This document shows positions 44,352 to 53,757 of a stretch of 64,000 nucleotides of DNA, piece after piece. The DNA is from Desulfosporosinus orientis DSM 765 (GTDB lineage Bacteria > Bacillota > Desulfitobacteriia > Desulfitobacteriales > Desulfitobacteriaceae), in contig NC_016584.1 in NCBI RefSeq assembly GCF_000235605.1, positions 360,001-424,000 on the forward strand. Reading direction: 5' to 3'. Position numbers and translations under genes: made by a program. Position 1 is the first letter of the stretch, and the number at the start of each line of letters is the position of its first letter. The notes under the pieces were generated by a model. It did not search any database. It was not told where the DNA came from and saw only the letters and a program-made list of their open reading frames with translations.

Positions 44352-46283
44352 ATGTCCGAAACCATACTAGAAAAGACTGAAGGCAGAGTAAGTTACCATG
44401 ATTCTGTTGAAGAAATGTTAGGCAGAATCCGAGAAGATGGTATGTCCAATTCTTTTGATCGTTGGGCGGAACAGGAGAAGATTCGCTGCAAATTCTGTTT
44501 GCAAGGCTTGACTTGCCAGCAATGTGCTCAAGGCCCATGCCGAATAAGTGAGAAGGGTGGTCAGGACAAAGGAGTTTGTGGAATAGGCCCTGATGCTATG
44601 GCTATGAGAAAATTGCTTTTGCAAAACATAATGGGGGCCGGGACTTACAGCCACCACGCTTATGAAGCCTTCAGGACACTAAAGGCGACGGGAGAAGGCA
44701 AGACACCCTTTGCAATTACAGATGTTAATAAACTTAAGTGGATGTGCGAAAAGCTTGGACTCAATACGAATCAGGATACTAACCAGATGGCCATACAATT
44801 AGCAGATTTGCTCAATGCCCAAATGAATATCGGAGTCGAAGAACCAAACCTCATGGTTGAGGCCTTTGCGCCGAAGAAACGCAAACAGGTTTGGAAAGAC
44901 CTACATATTTATCCTGCAGGTACGGTTCATGAAGAGCAAAATGCTGTGGCCAGTTGTCTGACCAATGTGGATGGGGATTATGTTTCCTTAGCACTTAAAG
45001 CCTTGCGTTTAGGGTTAGCGACTATCTATAATGCTCAAATTGGACTGGAAATGACTCAAGATATTTTGTACGGTACGCCGAAACCCCACGAAGTCAATGT
45101 GGATTTAGGAATAATGGACCCAAATTACGTTAATATTGTGTTTAATGGACACCAGCCCTGGCCCGGTGTCGCAACCATCCAGAAAGCTAAGATGGCAGAA
45201 GTTCAAGAACGTGCCAAAGCGGCGGGAGCTAAGGGACTAAGAATTGTCGGTTCTATAGAAACCGGTCAAGAATTAATTCAGAGGTTTCCTATGGATGATG
45301 TGTTTATTGGGATGATGGGAAATTGGCTGACCATCGAGCCCTTATTAGCCACTGGGGCCGTGGATGTCCTGGCTATGGATGAAAACTGTTCCCCACCTGC
45401 TATAGATATGTATGCCGAGCAATACCAAATTACCCTTGTGGCTGTTAGCACCATTATCGGACTACCGGGTCTTCAGCATAAGATTGCCTATCATCCGGCA
45501 GAAGTCGATGCCATGGCAGATCGACTTATTGAGTTAGGTATTGAAAATTTTAAGAAGCGCAAAGGTAAAATTACGCCAAAGGTTCCGCAAATAAGGCAGA
45601 AGGCCATAGCCGGATTCTCCACGGAAGCGGTTTTAGAAGCACTTGGCAACAAACTTGATCCATTGGTTGAGGTTATCTCTGCTGGGAAAATCAAAGGAGT
45701 CGTCGCTTTAGTTAGCTGCTCGACCATTAGGAATGGGCCCCAAGATTGGAACACCATAAATCTTGCTAAAGAACTGATTAAAAGAGATATCTTGGTTGTG
45801 GCCGGCGGGTGTGGCAATCATGCCCTGGAGGTTGCAGGTCTCTGCAACAAAGAAGCTGTAAACATGGCAGGCAGCGGTCTCAAAGAAATCTGCGGAGCTT
45901 TGAATATTCCGCCCGTTTTGAGTTTTGGGACATGTACGGATACCGGAAGGATTTCCATGCTTGTCACGGCCTTGGCAGATCATCTGGATGTTGATGTGCC
46001 GCAATTGCCCATTGCAGTGACGGCTCCCGAATGGATGGAACAAAAAGCAACCATAGATGGGGTCTTTGCTTTAGCCTATGGGGCATATACTCACCTTTCC
46101 CCCACGCCCTTCGTTACCGGCGGTCCTCAGCTAGTCAAGTTATTAACTCAAGACTTGGAAGGCTTAACTGGGGGCAAGGTTGCTCTCGGCGATGATCCTG
46201 TTGAGGTGGCAAATAATATTGAGGCTCACATTATGGCTAAGAGACAGGGGTTAGGATTGAGTACTAACCAAGCAGCAAAGTAA
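44352..46283 (+). CDS. cooS: CooS-type carbon monoxide dehydrogenase with an altered C-cluster
   Basis: Homolog of the Ni-Fe-S catalytic subunit of anaerobic CO dehydrogenase, 643 aa. The N-terminus carries the D/B-cluster cysteines (CKFCLQGLTCQQCAQGPC), with a CxxC in place of the usual first pair. C-cluster ligands by comparison with Carboxydothermus CODH-II: His267, Cys346, Cys456, Cys487 and Cys528 are present, and so is Lys565. The block normally reading G-x-C-C-T-G-N-E reads GSIETGQE (300-307), so the iron-ligand cysteine is Glu303. No cooC, cooF or acetyl-CoA synthase lies nearby. ATG 44352 follows AAAGGAGGG. Activity on CO is doubtful. Confidence 0.87.
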   Translation: MSETILEKTEGRVSYHDSVEEMLGRIREDGMSNSFDRWAEQEKIRCKFCLQGLTCQQCAQGPCRISEKGGQDKGVCGIGPDAMAMRKLLLQNIMGAGTYSHHAYEAFRTLKATGEGKTPFAITDVNKLKWMCEKLGLNTNQDTNQMAIQLADLLNAQMNIGVEEPNLMVEAFAPKKRKQVWKDLHIYPAGTVHEEQNAVASCLTNVDGDYVSLALKALRLGLATIYNAQIGLEMTQDILYGTPKPHEVNVDLGIMDPNYVNIVFNGHQPWPGVATIQKAKMAEVQERAKAAGAKGLRIVGSIETGQELIQRFPMDDVFIGMMGNWLTIEPLLATGAVDVLAMDENCSPPAIDMYAEQYQITLVAVSTIIGLPGLQHKIAYHPAEVDAMADRLIELGIENFKKRKGKITPKVPQIRQKAIAGFSTEAVLEALGNKLDPLVEVISAGKIKGVVALVSCSTIRNGPQDWNTINLAKELIKRDILVVAGGCGNHALEVAGLCNKEAVNMAGSGLKEICGALNIPPVLSFGTCTDTGRISMLVTALADHLDVDVPQLPIAVTAPEWMEQKATIDGVFALAYGAYTHLSPTPFVTGGPQLVKLLTQDLEGLTGGKVALGDDPVEVANNIEAHIMAKRQGLGLSTNQAAK

Positions 46284-46329
46284 ATTTTGATTTTACAGTA
46301 TTAAGAAGGCTATAAGCGTAATCGACATG

Positions 46330-46495
46330 AAGGGGCTGTGCGAACACTTAATTCTTAAAATTTAAAGTGGGTACAGGAAACAAGAAGCGTTCTTCTCTCA
46401 CTATAAAAGTGGGATAAGAACGCCTTTCTTCAAAAATTATTTAGACGAAAGTGGAGCCGTGATAAAACTATCAAAAAGTTTTTACACAGCCCCTT
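46330..46495. repeat. 166-bp inverted-repeat element, MITE-like
   Basis: Ends are AAGGGGCTGTG (46330-46340) and CACAGCCCCTT (46485-46495). Inside, 46389-46437 folds into a long hairpin (GCGTTCTT...AAGAACGC). No open reading frame. The termini match the inverted repeat at 41731, and such GGGGCTGTG ends are common at insertion sequence borders. It lies between convergent cooS and the SARP-like gene and may also end both transcripts. Confidence 0.6.
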
Positions 46496-46544
46496 CCATG
46501 ATACATGAAAGCAAAGTAGAGAGGAATGATTCCAGCGTTTTTAA

Positions 46545-49500
46545 TTAACTCCTTAGTATTTTTCTGTATAAGGCGTTTGTTTGCTCAGTTGGGGTCGATT
46601 CAAAATCTTGAGCTAGGATCGAAGCAAGTTCATGGTAGAGGGATAAAGCCTGCTGTTTGTGTCCTCTTTGCCATAACAGATCCATAGTTGTCCTTGCGGT
46701 TGCTTCATCGGTGGGTTCCAGAGCAAGGTATTGACGGCAGGCCTGGATGGCGGGGGTGAATTTACCTTGCCGACGGTAGGTTTCAACCTGTTTTGCCAGA
46801 ACTTGAAGATAGAGATTACGAAGTTGGGTACGCATATCAACCGCCCAATCATCATAAATGTTATCGGGCAGTAAATCTCCTTGATATAGTTCAGCAGTAT
46901 GCTCCAGATTGGCTAATATAATCGGGTTATCTATGTCTCTGTCTTCAAGGGCGTTTTGAGCCATTGCGGTAAAGCGTTCATAATCAGTATAAATTGTTAT
47001 CTCTGGGTTTAGATAGACCATCCCTCGTTTAAGGATCACACTTTCGTTAGCCGCTGTTATTAATTCCAGGGCTTTGCGTACATGGGTTAAAGCCATTCTA
47101 AGACTGGCATCTCCAGACTTTGGATCAGACTCTGGCCATAATGCTTCAATAATGGTTTCTTTCAGTTGTTGCGGCTGATTAAGGATCAGAAATTTGAATA
47201 AATTCTCCGATTTTTTAGTTTTCCATTGGATTGAGGGAATTTCAACTCCGTTTACGAAAAGGGAAAATTTGCCCAGAAAGTTTACATGAATAATGGGTAG
47301 GCCTGTTTCGCGTACGGAATCTTGGATGAGCTGAGTGATATGGGTGCGAACAGTATTGTCTGAGGATCCTAACAAAGTGTTTGCTTCTCTAATGAGGCGT
47401 TCAGGAAACCAGCGCAGGAGGAGATGCGCAGCCCATTCAGAGTGAATTTTTTTAAATAGTGCTCGTTGGCACAAGCTATACATGGTTTCCCCATCCCAAT
47501 CCCAAAAAAATTCCCATTTTTCAATTTCGGCTGTTCTCAGGGCTTTACGGAGAATTCTGTCAGCCGTACTATCATCTCCTTGCAAGACAGCAATCCGAGC
47601 TAGGAAGAATCGGGTGCCAGCCAAAACTTGACGAGTGCCCTTATATTTACATCTTAAGCTAACCTCAGTAAATTGCCGTTTAGCCAGCTCCAGTTGACCT
47701 GCTTCCATAGCGATGATGCCCGCCACAGACAGGGCGTAATCGTCTAAGCCCTGTCCACCAGGAAGAACTTTGAGTTTTTCTAATAAATTCTGGGTCTCAA
47801 GAATTAAATCTTTAGCACTTTCTCCCGCTTTGATGCGCAGTAAAATTAGGTCAAGGTCTGTGAGATAGGCATAAAATAAGTTATTTGCCCTCATAAAGGC
47901 GCTATGGGAAAGCTCGATTTCTAGCAGTGCTTCATCTAAGCGAGCTTCCCACATATGCAAAAGGGCCAGACGACGGTAGGCTATTCCCAATTGATGAGGT
48001 ACATTGTATTTTTGCCCCAGGCGTAGTAATTCTGTGCATATTTGCACTAATTTTTGAAGCTCACCGGTAAGCACACAGAGTACTGCATAAATAGTATAAG
48101 TGGTACCGGTCCAACGTTCGTTCTCTTGTACATAGGGATCGGTGAGAAGTTTCTCTACCAATTCGCTGGCCGAATTTAGATTGCCAAGTCTGTAATGGAT
48201 CATAGTAGTAAACATCATGTGAGCCATACGTGATTCTGAATCAAGTTCGGCTTTGCTGGCCAGCCAGCTTAACCAGACGCCTTGACTTAAATTATCCTCA
48301 AAGGCTGCTTTGCTCAAGGCTGCAACCAGTACTGTTCCTCGGGACCAAGAGCTTTTTAAAAGAGAGCCGGCTATCGGAAGGCGTTTAGCGGTTTCCCGAA
48401 TCTTTGTGACATTGTTGGCGAAGGTATAAACGGCGACCATAGCCAATAGGGATCGAAGCTGACATTTAATATCTCCGTTTATTCCTGCGGTATCTGCCGC
48501 CTGAGACAGAGTTTCCAGCGCCTTCAGTGAGTTGATATGGAGAATACTCATTCCCTGAAAATAAAGCAGCCAACTGTCTTGGAGCACAAGTTCATACGGT
48601 AAATGAGCAATCCATGAGCCTAAGGCATCGAGATGACCGTTCTGCAGGAAATAATGGTCACCATGAACATGAATGAGACGTATGGCAGAAGTCCAGTCTG
48701 CGCAGGCAGTTATTTGTTCGAGAGCCCTGTCGATATCTCCATTGTTTTCAAGAAAGGTCGCCGCTCGTTGTCTAACTCCTATGACATAATCAGCTGAACG
48801 TAAATGAAGCACTTTTTTCTCTAGAAATTCCGCCATAAGATGGTGTAATCGCCAAGCTTTTCTGGTCTTAGTCTCGCTCATCATGCTCAAGATTCCCAGG
48901 GAATGAAGCTGTTTGATTTTTGAGTGACTGTCTTTGCATTTTATTGAAGCATCGCACAAATTAGGTTCCAGATAAGGCAACAGTGAAGAACTAATGAGGA
49001 AGCTCTGTAATTCTGGCGGAAGGGTATCGAGCAACTCGTTACTTAAGTAATTGTACAGTTCAGAGTGAGTTTGATTAAGTGCAAATAATGTTGTGTTTAA
49101 GTTAATCTCAGTTCGTTTAAGGTGGATTCCCATTAAACGAAGGCCAACTGCCCATCCTTCAGTTAAGGTATGAACCTCATCAAGATCCTCTTGTTTCAAA
49201 TTTAAACCTAAGAGTGATAAAAGTCCTCGTGTTTCGTCCAACGAAAATAATAGATTATTACTTGTGATTTCTAACAACTCACCACTGAGTTGTTCCCGGT
49301 ATAAATTCAAAGGTAAACCGTTTCGGCTGATGAAAACCAGATGTGCCTCGCTAGGAAGCCACCGGACAAGGTATTCCAAAATGTTTTGGATTGTGGGGTT
49401 TTTGTCGATAAGGTGAAGATCGTCCAAGACAAGAACCATTGGATGACCCTGTGGAATTTCGGTGAGAAAGGCGGACAAAGCTATCAACCAGTCTTGCCCT

Positions 49501-49832
49501 ACATCTTCCAAACTGTGTAACGTACGTAGAGTATCGTGTACAAATTCAGGAAATATATGTTTAACAGCATTAACCAGGTGAAAAAGAAAGGCTGAGGGTT
49601 CACTATCGTGATGGTCAAGATTAAGCCAGGCTGTTGGAGGCCAACCAGGCTCTGATAGCAGGGAGGAAATCCAAACGCTTTTACCATAGCCTGCTGGAGC
49701 AACAACGGTCGTGACACGGTAGGAGAGAATGGAAAATCCGAGGTTTAGCAGTCGCAGCCGCTTAAAGTGATTCTTGATTCGTGGGGGAACAATTTGGGTA
49801 GGGATTAGGGAAATACGAGTCATGGGATACAT
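46545..49832 (-). CDS. Giant STAND/SARP-type regulator (MalT-like ATPase + TPR + winged helix + BTAD)
   Basis: A 1095-aa transcription factor. The N-terminal NTPase has Walker A VVAPAGYGKS (~43-52) and Walker B MVLVLDDLHLID, close to MalT. A long TPR-like helical region (~350-840) follows. At the C-terminus an OmpR-like winged helix (~855-950, VNFLGKFSLFVNGVEIPS and ALWPESDPKSGDASLRMAL) is joined to a bacterial transcriptional activation domain (~955-1095). SARP regulators usually have these at the front. ATG 49832 lies four bases from GGAGG on the minus strand. Effector and target unknown. Confidence 0.86.
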   Translation of the reverse strand: MYPMTRISLIPTQIVPPRIKNHFKRLRLLNLGFSILSYRVTTVVAPAGYGKSVWISSLLSEPGWPPTAWLNLDHHDSEPSAFLFHLVNAVKHIFPEFVHDTLRTLHSLEDVGQDWLIALSAFLTEIPQGHPMVLVLDDLHLIDKNPTIQNILEYLVRWLPSEAHLVFISRNGLPLNLYREQLSGELLEITSNNLLFSLDETRGLLSLLGLNLKQEDLDEVHTLTEGWAVGLRLMGIHLKRTEINLNTTLFALNQTHSELYNYLSNELLDTLPPELQSFLISSSLLPYLEPNLCDASIKCKDSHSKIKQLHSLGILSMMSETKTRKAWRLHHLMAEFLEKKVLHLRSADYVIGVRQRAATFLENNGDIDRALEQITACADWTSAIRLIHVHGDHYFLQNGHLDALGSWIAHLPYELVLQDSWLLYFQGMSILHINSLKALETLSQAADTAGINGDIKCQLRSLLAMVAVYTFANNVTKIRETAKRLPIAGSLLKSSWSRGTVLVAALSKAAFEDNLSQGVWLSWLASKAELDSESRMAHMMFTTMIHYRLGNLNSASELVEKLLTDPYVQENERWTGTTYTIYAVLCVLTGELQKLVQICTELLRLGQKYNVPHQLGIAYRRLALLHMWEARLDEALLEIELSHSAFMRANNLFYAYLTDLDLILLRIKAGESAKDLILETQNLLEKLKVLPGGQGLDDYALSVAGIIAMEAGQLELAKRQFTEVSLRCKYKGTRQVLAGTRFFLARIAVLQGDDSTADRILRKALRTAEIEKWEFFWDWDGETMYSLCQRALFKKIHSEWAAHLLLRWFPERLIREANTLLGSSDNTVRTHITQLIQDSVRETGLPIIHVNFLGKFSLFVNGVEIPSIQWKTKKSENLFKFLILNQPQQLKETIIEALWPESDPKSGDASLRMALTHVRKALELITAANESVILKRGMVYLNPEITIYTDYERFTAMAQNALEDRDIDNPIILANLEHTAELYQGDLLPDNIYDDWAVDMRTQLRNLYLQVLAKQVETYRRQGKFTPAIQACRQYLALEPTDEATARTTMDLLWQRGHKQQALSLYHELASILAQDFESTPTEQTNALYRKILRS

Positions 49833-50078
49833 CAACCCTCCTCAATCAGCTTTCCGGAAAATATCCCATTTCATTATTATATGGTGGTACTTATGTCGGC
49901 AATTTATATTCATTTAATAGATTTCCATATTGTTGTTCAATTTCCTTTTACATCAAAAAATTTTGCGGAAATTTTGCAATATTAATTGTACAATTAATAT
50001 GTTGGCCTAAATAGCATTACTCTTACATGAAATGAGATTAAAAATGACTTGGGGTTTTCTTTGCAGTAGGAGGTAAAG

Positions 50079-50942
50079 ATGGAAGAGATATTTAAAAACT
50101 TTCTTGATCAAATTCCTTCAGAAATTATTGCTAAAACTGAGACTCATTCTTACATGAATATGATCATTTGTAGACCAACATCCTATATAATCGGCTTAGA
50201 GGCATGTTTTGAGGACTATCATTTTATCTTGCCTACTTCAGATCCGCCGCCGCTTAAAATAGAACATCGGTTACATCACTTCTCAAAAGGAAAATTGATT
50301 CCCATTGTACCCGAAACCCGGATATTGTGTGCAAAGCCTGCACCAACGCGTCAATATATCGCAATGATGGTAAAGAAAGAATTTTTAACAGATATTTCCC
50401 GAGAGTGCTTTGGGAAAGCTGAACTGACGTTTTCGCGAACCCCTAACCCTTATAGTCCTCAATTAGTACACTTTATTGGCAGATTTGAAGAGGAACTCAA
50501 AGAATTTCAGGACTCAAGCCCCTTAATGCTCCAGAGTATTAGTGTTCAAATTGCTATCCAATTAATAAGGGAGAGCGGAAATCAAAATACAACTAGGCCC
50601 AAAAAACAGCTTGATCGCAACTATATCGAACGAGCTATAGAATATATAACGGATTATTACAATGCTAAAATTACGATTGAAGATATATGCCAGGAAATTC
50701 ACTTAAGTCCTTACTATTTTATGAGGATGTTTAAAGATGCGACGGGGCAAAGTCCCCATGAATTTCTTTTGACTGTCAGGGTGGGCAAAGCGGAGGAAAT
50801 GTTAAAGAAGGGAATTTCAATTCAAGAGGCGGCAAAACTGTGTGGGTTTGTCAATAGCGCGCATTTTTCAAAGCTTTTTAAGAAGGTGATGGGAATTCCA
50901 CCGTCAGAATATAAAAGAAGCTATTTCATCATAGGAAAGTAA
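50079..50942 (+). CDS. AraC-family transcriptional regulator
   Basis: A 287-aa regulator with an N-terminal cupin-like arm (~20-110) and a C-terminal double helix-turn-helix (~190-283): ITIEDICQEIHLSPYYFMRMF and AKLCGFVNSAHFSKLFKKVMG with the family ending IPPSEYKRSY. TAGGAGG precedes ATG 50079. Divergent from the SARP-like gene, with 246 bases between them that could hold sites for both. The ligand is unknown. Confidence 0.88.
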   Translation: MEEIFKNFLDQIPSEIIAKTETHSYMNMIICRPTSYIIGLEACFEDYHFILPTSDPPPLKIEHRLHHFSKGKLIPIVPETRILCAKPAPTRQYIAMMVKKEFLTDISRECFGKAELTFSRTPNPYSPQLVHFIGRFEEELKEFQDSSPLMLQSISVQIAIQLIRESGNQNTTRPKKQLDRNYIERAIEYITDYYNAKITIEDICQEIHLSPYYFMRMFKDATGQSPHEFLLTVRVGKAEEMLKKGISIQEAAKLCGFVNSAHFSKLFKKVMGIPPSEYKRSYFIIGK

Positions 50943-50978
50943 TCAAAATACAGAAGTCTGCTTAGACTTCCACCTTTT

Positions 50979-51004
50979 ACGGCTTAGAGTTAAGCCGTTT
51001 TTTA
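50979..51004 (+). terminator. Intrinsic terminator after araC-like gene
   Basis: Eight-base stem ACGGCTTA/TAAGCCGT, four-base loop, then six T. A smaller hairpin GAAGTC/GACTTC precedes it. Confidence 0.85.
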
Positions 51005-51313
51005 TTTTACTACTCAGTTTTTTACTGGGCTGAAAAGAGCAGTTTTATATAACTTTGGGGGGCATTTTTTGAATAATATTACTTTCAAGCTACGGATACA
51101 ATTAAAAAGAAACTGGTGTTCAAATGCACTGGATGCTTATTTTTGCAGCACTTTTGCAAATGATCTCTACAATTATGTAAAGCCCCTATAATTTTTGAAC
51201 CGAATGCCTTTACAGGTTTTCGAATTTTAAAAGGAGGGAAAAAGTCTAAGTAGTGAATGGGTTGCCCTGAACAAAGGAGTACCGAAAAATTTAGATGAGA
51301 GGAGCATGAACTT
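51005..51313. other. Intergenic stretch without a recognisable gene
   Basis: About 310 AT-rich bases between the terminator and the DUF4870-like gene. AAAAGGAGGG near 51229 looks like a ribosome binding site but opens no frame of note. Nothing else was recognised. Confidence 0.5.
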
Positions 51314-51652
51314 ATGCCTGAAAACACCATTTTAGAAGTGGACCCTGCAGATGTTGAGAACAACAAAGTTATGGCTGTTCTAGCATATATCCTGTTTTTT
51401 ATTCCCTTACTAGCGGCGAGAGAATCTCGATTTGCCATGTTTCACGCCAACCAGGGTTTGATTCTATTTCTGGCGGCTCTCATCGTCAACGTAGTGGGGA
51501 CGATCATTCCTATTATCGGTTGGCTGATCATTATCCCGATTGGGAATCTCGCGGTCTTAATCGGGGCTATTCTAGGAATTATTAAGGCTGCAGGCGGAAA
51601 GATGGAACGGCTGCCGCTGTTTGGAAAGTACGATTTAATTAAGGTCAAATAG
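51314..51652 (+). CDS. DUF4870-like small membrane protein
   Basis: A 112-aa protein with about three helices: ~19-35 (VMAVLAYILFFIPLLA), ~49-65 and ~67-90. The FAMFHANQGLILFLAALIV segment is typical of this family of unknown function, often annotated DUF4870 or Tic20-like. ATG 51314 follows AGAGGAG. It starts the surface-protein region but has its own spacing. Confidence 0.72.
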   Translation: MPENTILEVDPADVENNKVMAVLAYILFFIPLLAARESRFAMFHANQGLILFLAALIVNVVGTIIPIIGWLIIIPIGNLAVLIGAILGIIKAAGGKMERLPLFGKYDLIKVK

Positions 51653-51753
51653 TAGTTTAAAAGCAAGAGTAGTCAAAGGCATTTGGATGAGGCGTGTTTT
51701 TTGCAGGGGACATTTGGATATTGGAAGTGGACTTTGATGGAGGTATTAAAATT

Positions 51754-53577
51754 ATGAAAAAGAAGATTGTTTCTTTATTCTTATGCCTATTTATGGTAGT
51801 AAGTTTCTTTCCAGCGTCGGCTCTGGCGGCTTCAATTGAGGAGGTGCCTAAAAGTATTGGGGCACCGGTAAATGTAGGTATTGCACCCTATGTGGAGGAT
51901 GGAGTCATTAGGTGGTTTGAGATAGGGTTCTCAGGTGACAGTAGTGTGCGAAAATTTGGCGAGTTAGAAGAGAACGGGGATTTTGAGGAGCTTGGACTTA
52001 ACAGCTTGAACCTCGCCGTCCAACTTGACTACAAATATAATGAGGCTGGCTCATGGCATTACGAATCTTCCTGGGATGAACCTGGAGAAGCTCCTTTTGA
52101 AGCGGGATGTAGTGGAGCCTTGAATTCAGACTCGGACAGTATGAATATACAGGGCAATGAAATGGATCCTGTAATAGAAAGCAAGACAGATTTAGATAAT
52201 AATACGCTATTTTTCCGAGCAAGGTTTGTTTTGGATTATTATAATTCGGACTCAGGGGAAGATACTGAGCTTTTCTCCCCATGGTCAGATGTGGTTATGA
52301 TTGGCAAGAATGATGCTCAAAGCAAGGTTACAAGCATTGAGGCTCCGACATTGGTCAAGGCGGAGCTCAAGAAGGCAAATGATGGCAGACCTTATTTTGA
52401 AATTACCACAAAAATTCCAGAAAGCGTAAAAACTCTAAATAATGGTCAGGGATCGATCTGTCAGTATACCAGTGTAAGAAAAAATGGAGGTAGCTGGCTC
52501 AACGAAACAGGGACGAGCGCCGGTCTCCTCCAAGAGATTTTTGAGGTGGAGCCGGAAGATATAGGTGGAGCCGGCGAGGTTAATATTGAAGAGGGAAGCT
52601 ATGATATTAGGGTACGCTTTGGATACAGCAGCGTATATGCTGGAGACATCGAGCTTTATTCTCCTTATTCTAATGTGGTAACGATCGGAACCTCTGCTTA
52701 CACCAGACTGAGCGGGCAAACTCGAATCGATACAGCTATAGCTGTTTCCCAGGAGGGCTGGCCCAACAGTGCAGAGACAGTCATCCTGACCAGGGACGAT
52801 CTTTACCCCGATGCCCTGGCAGGTACTCCTCTATCTAAAAAATTAGATGCCCCGATTCTTTTTACGAACAGACTAACCCTAACGCCGGCAACAGGCGTGG
52901 AAATTGCCCGCTTAAATCCTAAAAAAGTTGTGATTTTAGGAGGAACTGTTGCAGTTTCCCAGGAGATAGAAAACGGGTTAAAAGAAAAATATTTCACCCA
53001 GAGAATCGGGGGGTATGACATGTATGAAACGGCTGAGAAAATAGCGCTCGAACTTGGCTATAAGGGTAAAGCAGTGATTGCAACCGGTGAAGATTTCCAT
53101 GATGCTTTGATAGCAGCACCTCTGGCGGCGTATCAAGGAATACCGATGTTATTGACAGCAAGGAATGCACTGCCTTCCTATACAAAAGATGCCCTCGACT
53201 TTATCGCTCCCACCGAAACGATTATTGTTGGTACTCGTGACATGGTAAGTGATGAGGTTATGAGCAAACTTACCAATGCTAAACGATATAGCGGAAGCGA
53301 CTACTATCAGACAGCAGTAATAGCTGCAGAAAACTTTGGAGCTGATGTGAGCAAGATCTTTTTTGCCACTGGCAGAGATTTTCCGGATGCTTTAACTGGT
53401 TCTGCACTGGCAGCCAAATTTAATAATCCTATTCTTTTTGTCAATGAACCTATTGCAGATTCAGTCAAACAGTTTCTGATAAAAAATAAATCAATAACAA
53501 AGGAGATCCGCCTATTAGGCGGGGAAGCGGTCATTCCATCAAGTGTAGTTAATGAGATTATGCAAAGTTATCAGTAA
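51754..53577 (+). CDS. Secreted cell-wall protein with three CWB2 repeats
   Basis: A 607-aa exported protein. The signal peptide (~1-27, cut near ALAA-SIEE) is followed by a unique region (~28-310) of two similar beta-rich halves with VRKNGGSWL and FGYSSVYAGDIELYSPYSNV; FSPWSDVV in the first half echoes YSPYSNVV in the second. Residues ~315-607 are three CWB2 (cell wall binding repeat 2) units, each with TRIDTAIA/MYETAEKIA-like starts, DALAGTPL/DALIAAPL/DALTGSAL and ILGG/IVGT/LLGG strands. CWB2 units bind anionic wall polymers in clostridia. ATG 51754 has GGAGG ten bases upstream. Confidence 0.88.
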   Translation: MKKKIVSLFLCLFMVVSFFPASALAASIEEVPKSIGAPVNVGIAPYVEDGVIRWFEIGFSGDSSVRKFGELEENGDFEELGLNSLNLAVQLDYKYNEAGSWHYESSWDEPGEAPFEAGCSGALNSDSDSMNIQGNEMDPVIESKTDLDNNTLFFRARFVLDYYNSDSGEDTELFSPWSDVVMIGKNDAQSKVTSIEAPTLVKAELKKANDGRPYFEITTKIPESVKTLNNGQGSICQYTSVRKNGGSWLNETGTSAGLLQEIFEVEPEDIGGAGEVNIEEGSYDIRVRFGYSSVYAGDIELYSPYSNVVTIGTSAYTRLSGQTRIDTAIAVSQEGWPNSAETVILTRDDLYPDALAGTPLSKKLDAPILFTNRLTLTPATGVEIARLNPKKVVILGGTVAVSQEIENGLKEKYFTQRIGGYDMYETAEKIALELGYKGKAVIATGEDFHDALIAAPLAAYQGIPMLLTARNALPSYTKDALDFIAPTETIIVGTRDMVSDEVMSKLTNAKRYSGSDYYQTAVIAAENFGADVSKIFFATGRDFPDALTGSALAAKFNNPILFVNEPIADSVKQFLIKNKSITKEIRLLGGEAVIPSSVVNEIMQSYQ

Positions 53578-53645
53578 TAACGGATTCTAATTTCTCATGA
53601 TAGAGACAAAGGCTGACAGCTTTTGACCGTAAGAAAAATTACTCG

Positions 53646-53682
53646 GAACCCGCTGGTTCATATTAGGCTCAGCGGGTTCAAT
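53646..53682 (+). terminator. Hairpin after CWB2 protein, probable terminator
   Basis: Ten-base stem GAACCCGCTG/CAGCGGGTTC with 14-base loop; the following AATACAAT is a poor T run. Confidence 0.5.
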
Positions 53683-53757
53683 ACAATAACTGTAAAGATA
53701 GGAAATGAGCGATATTGGTGTATCTAGTGACAAATAGTACAAGGAGGAGATCATTTC

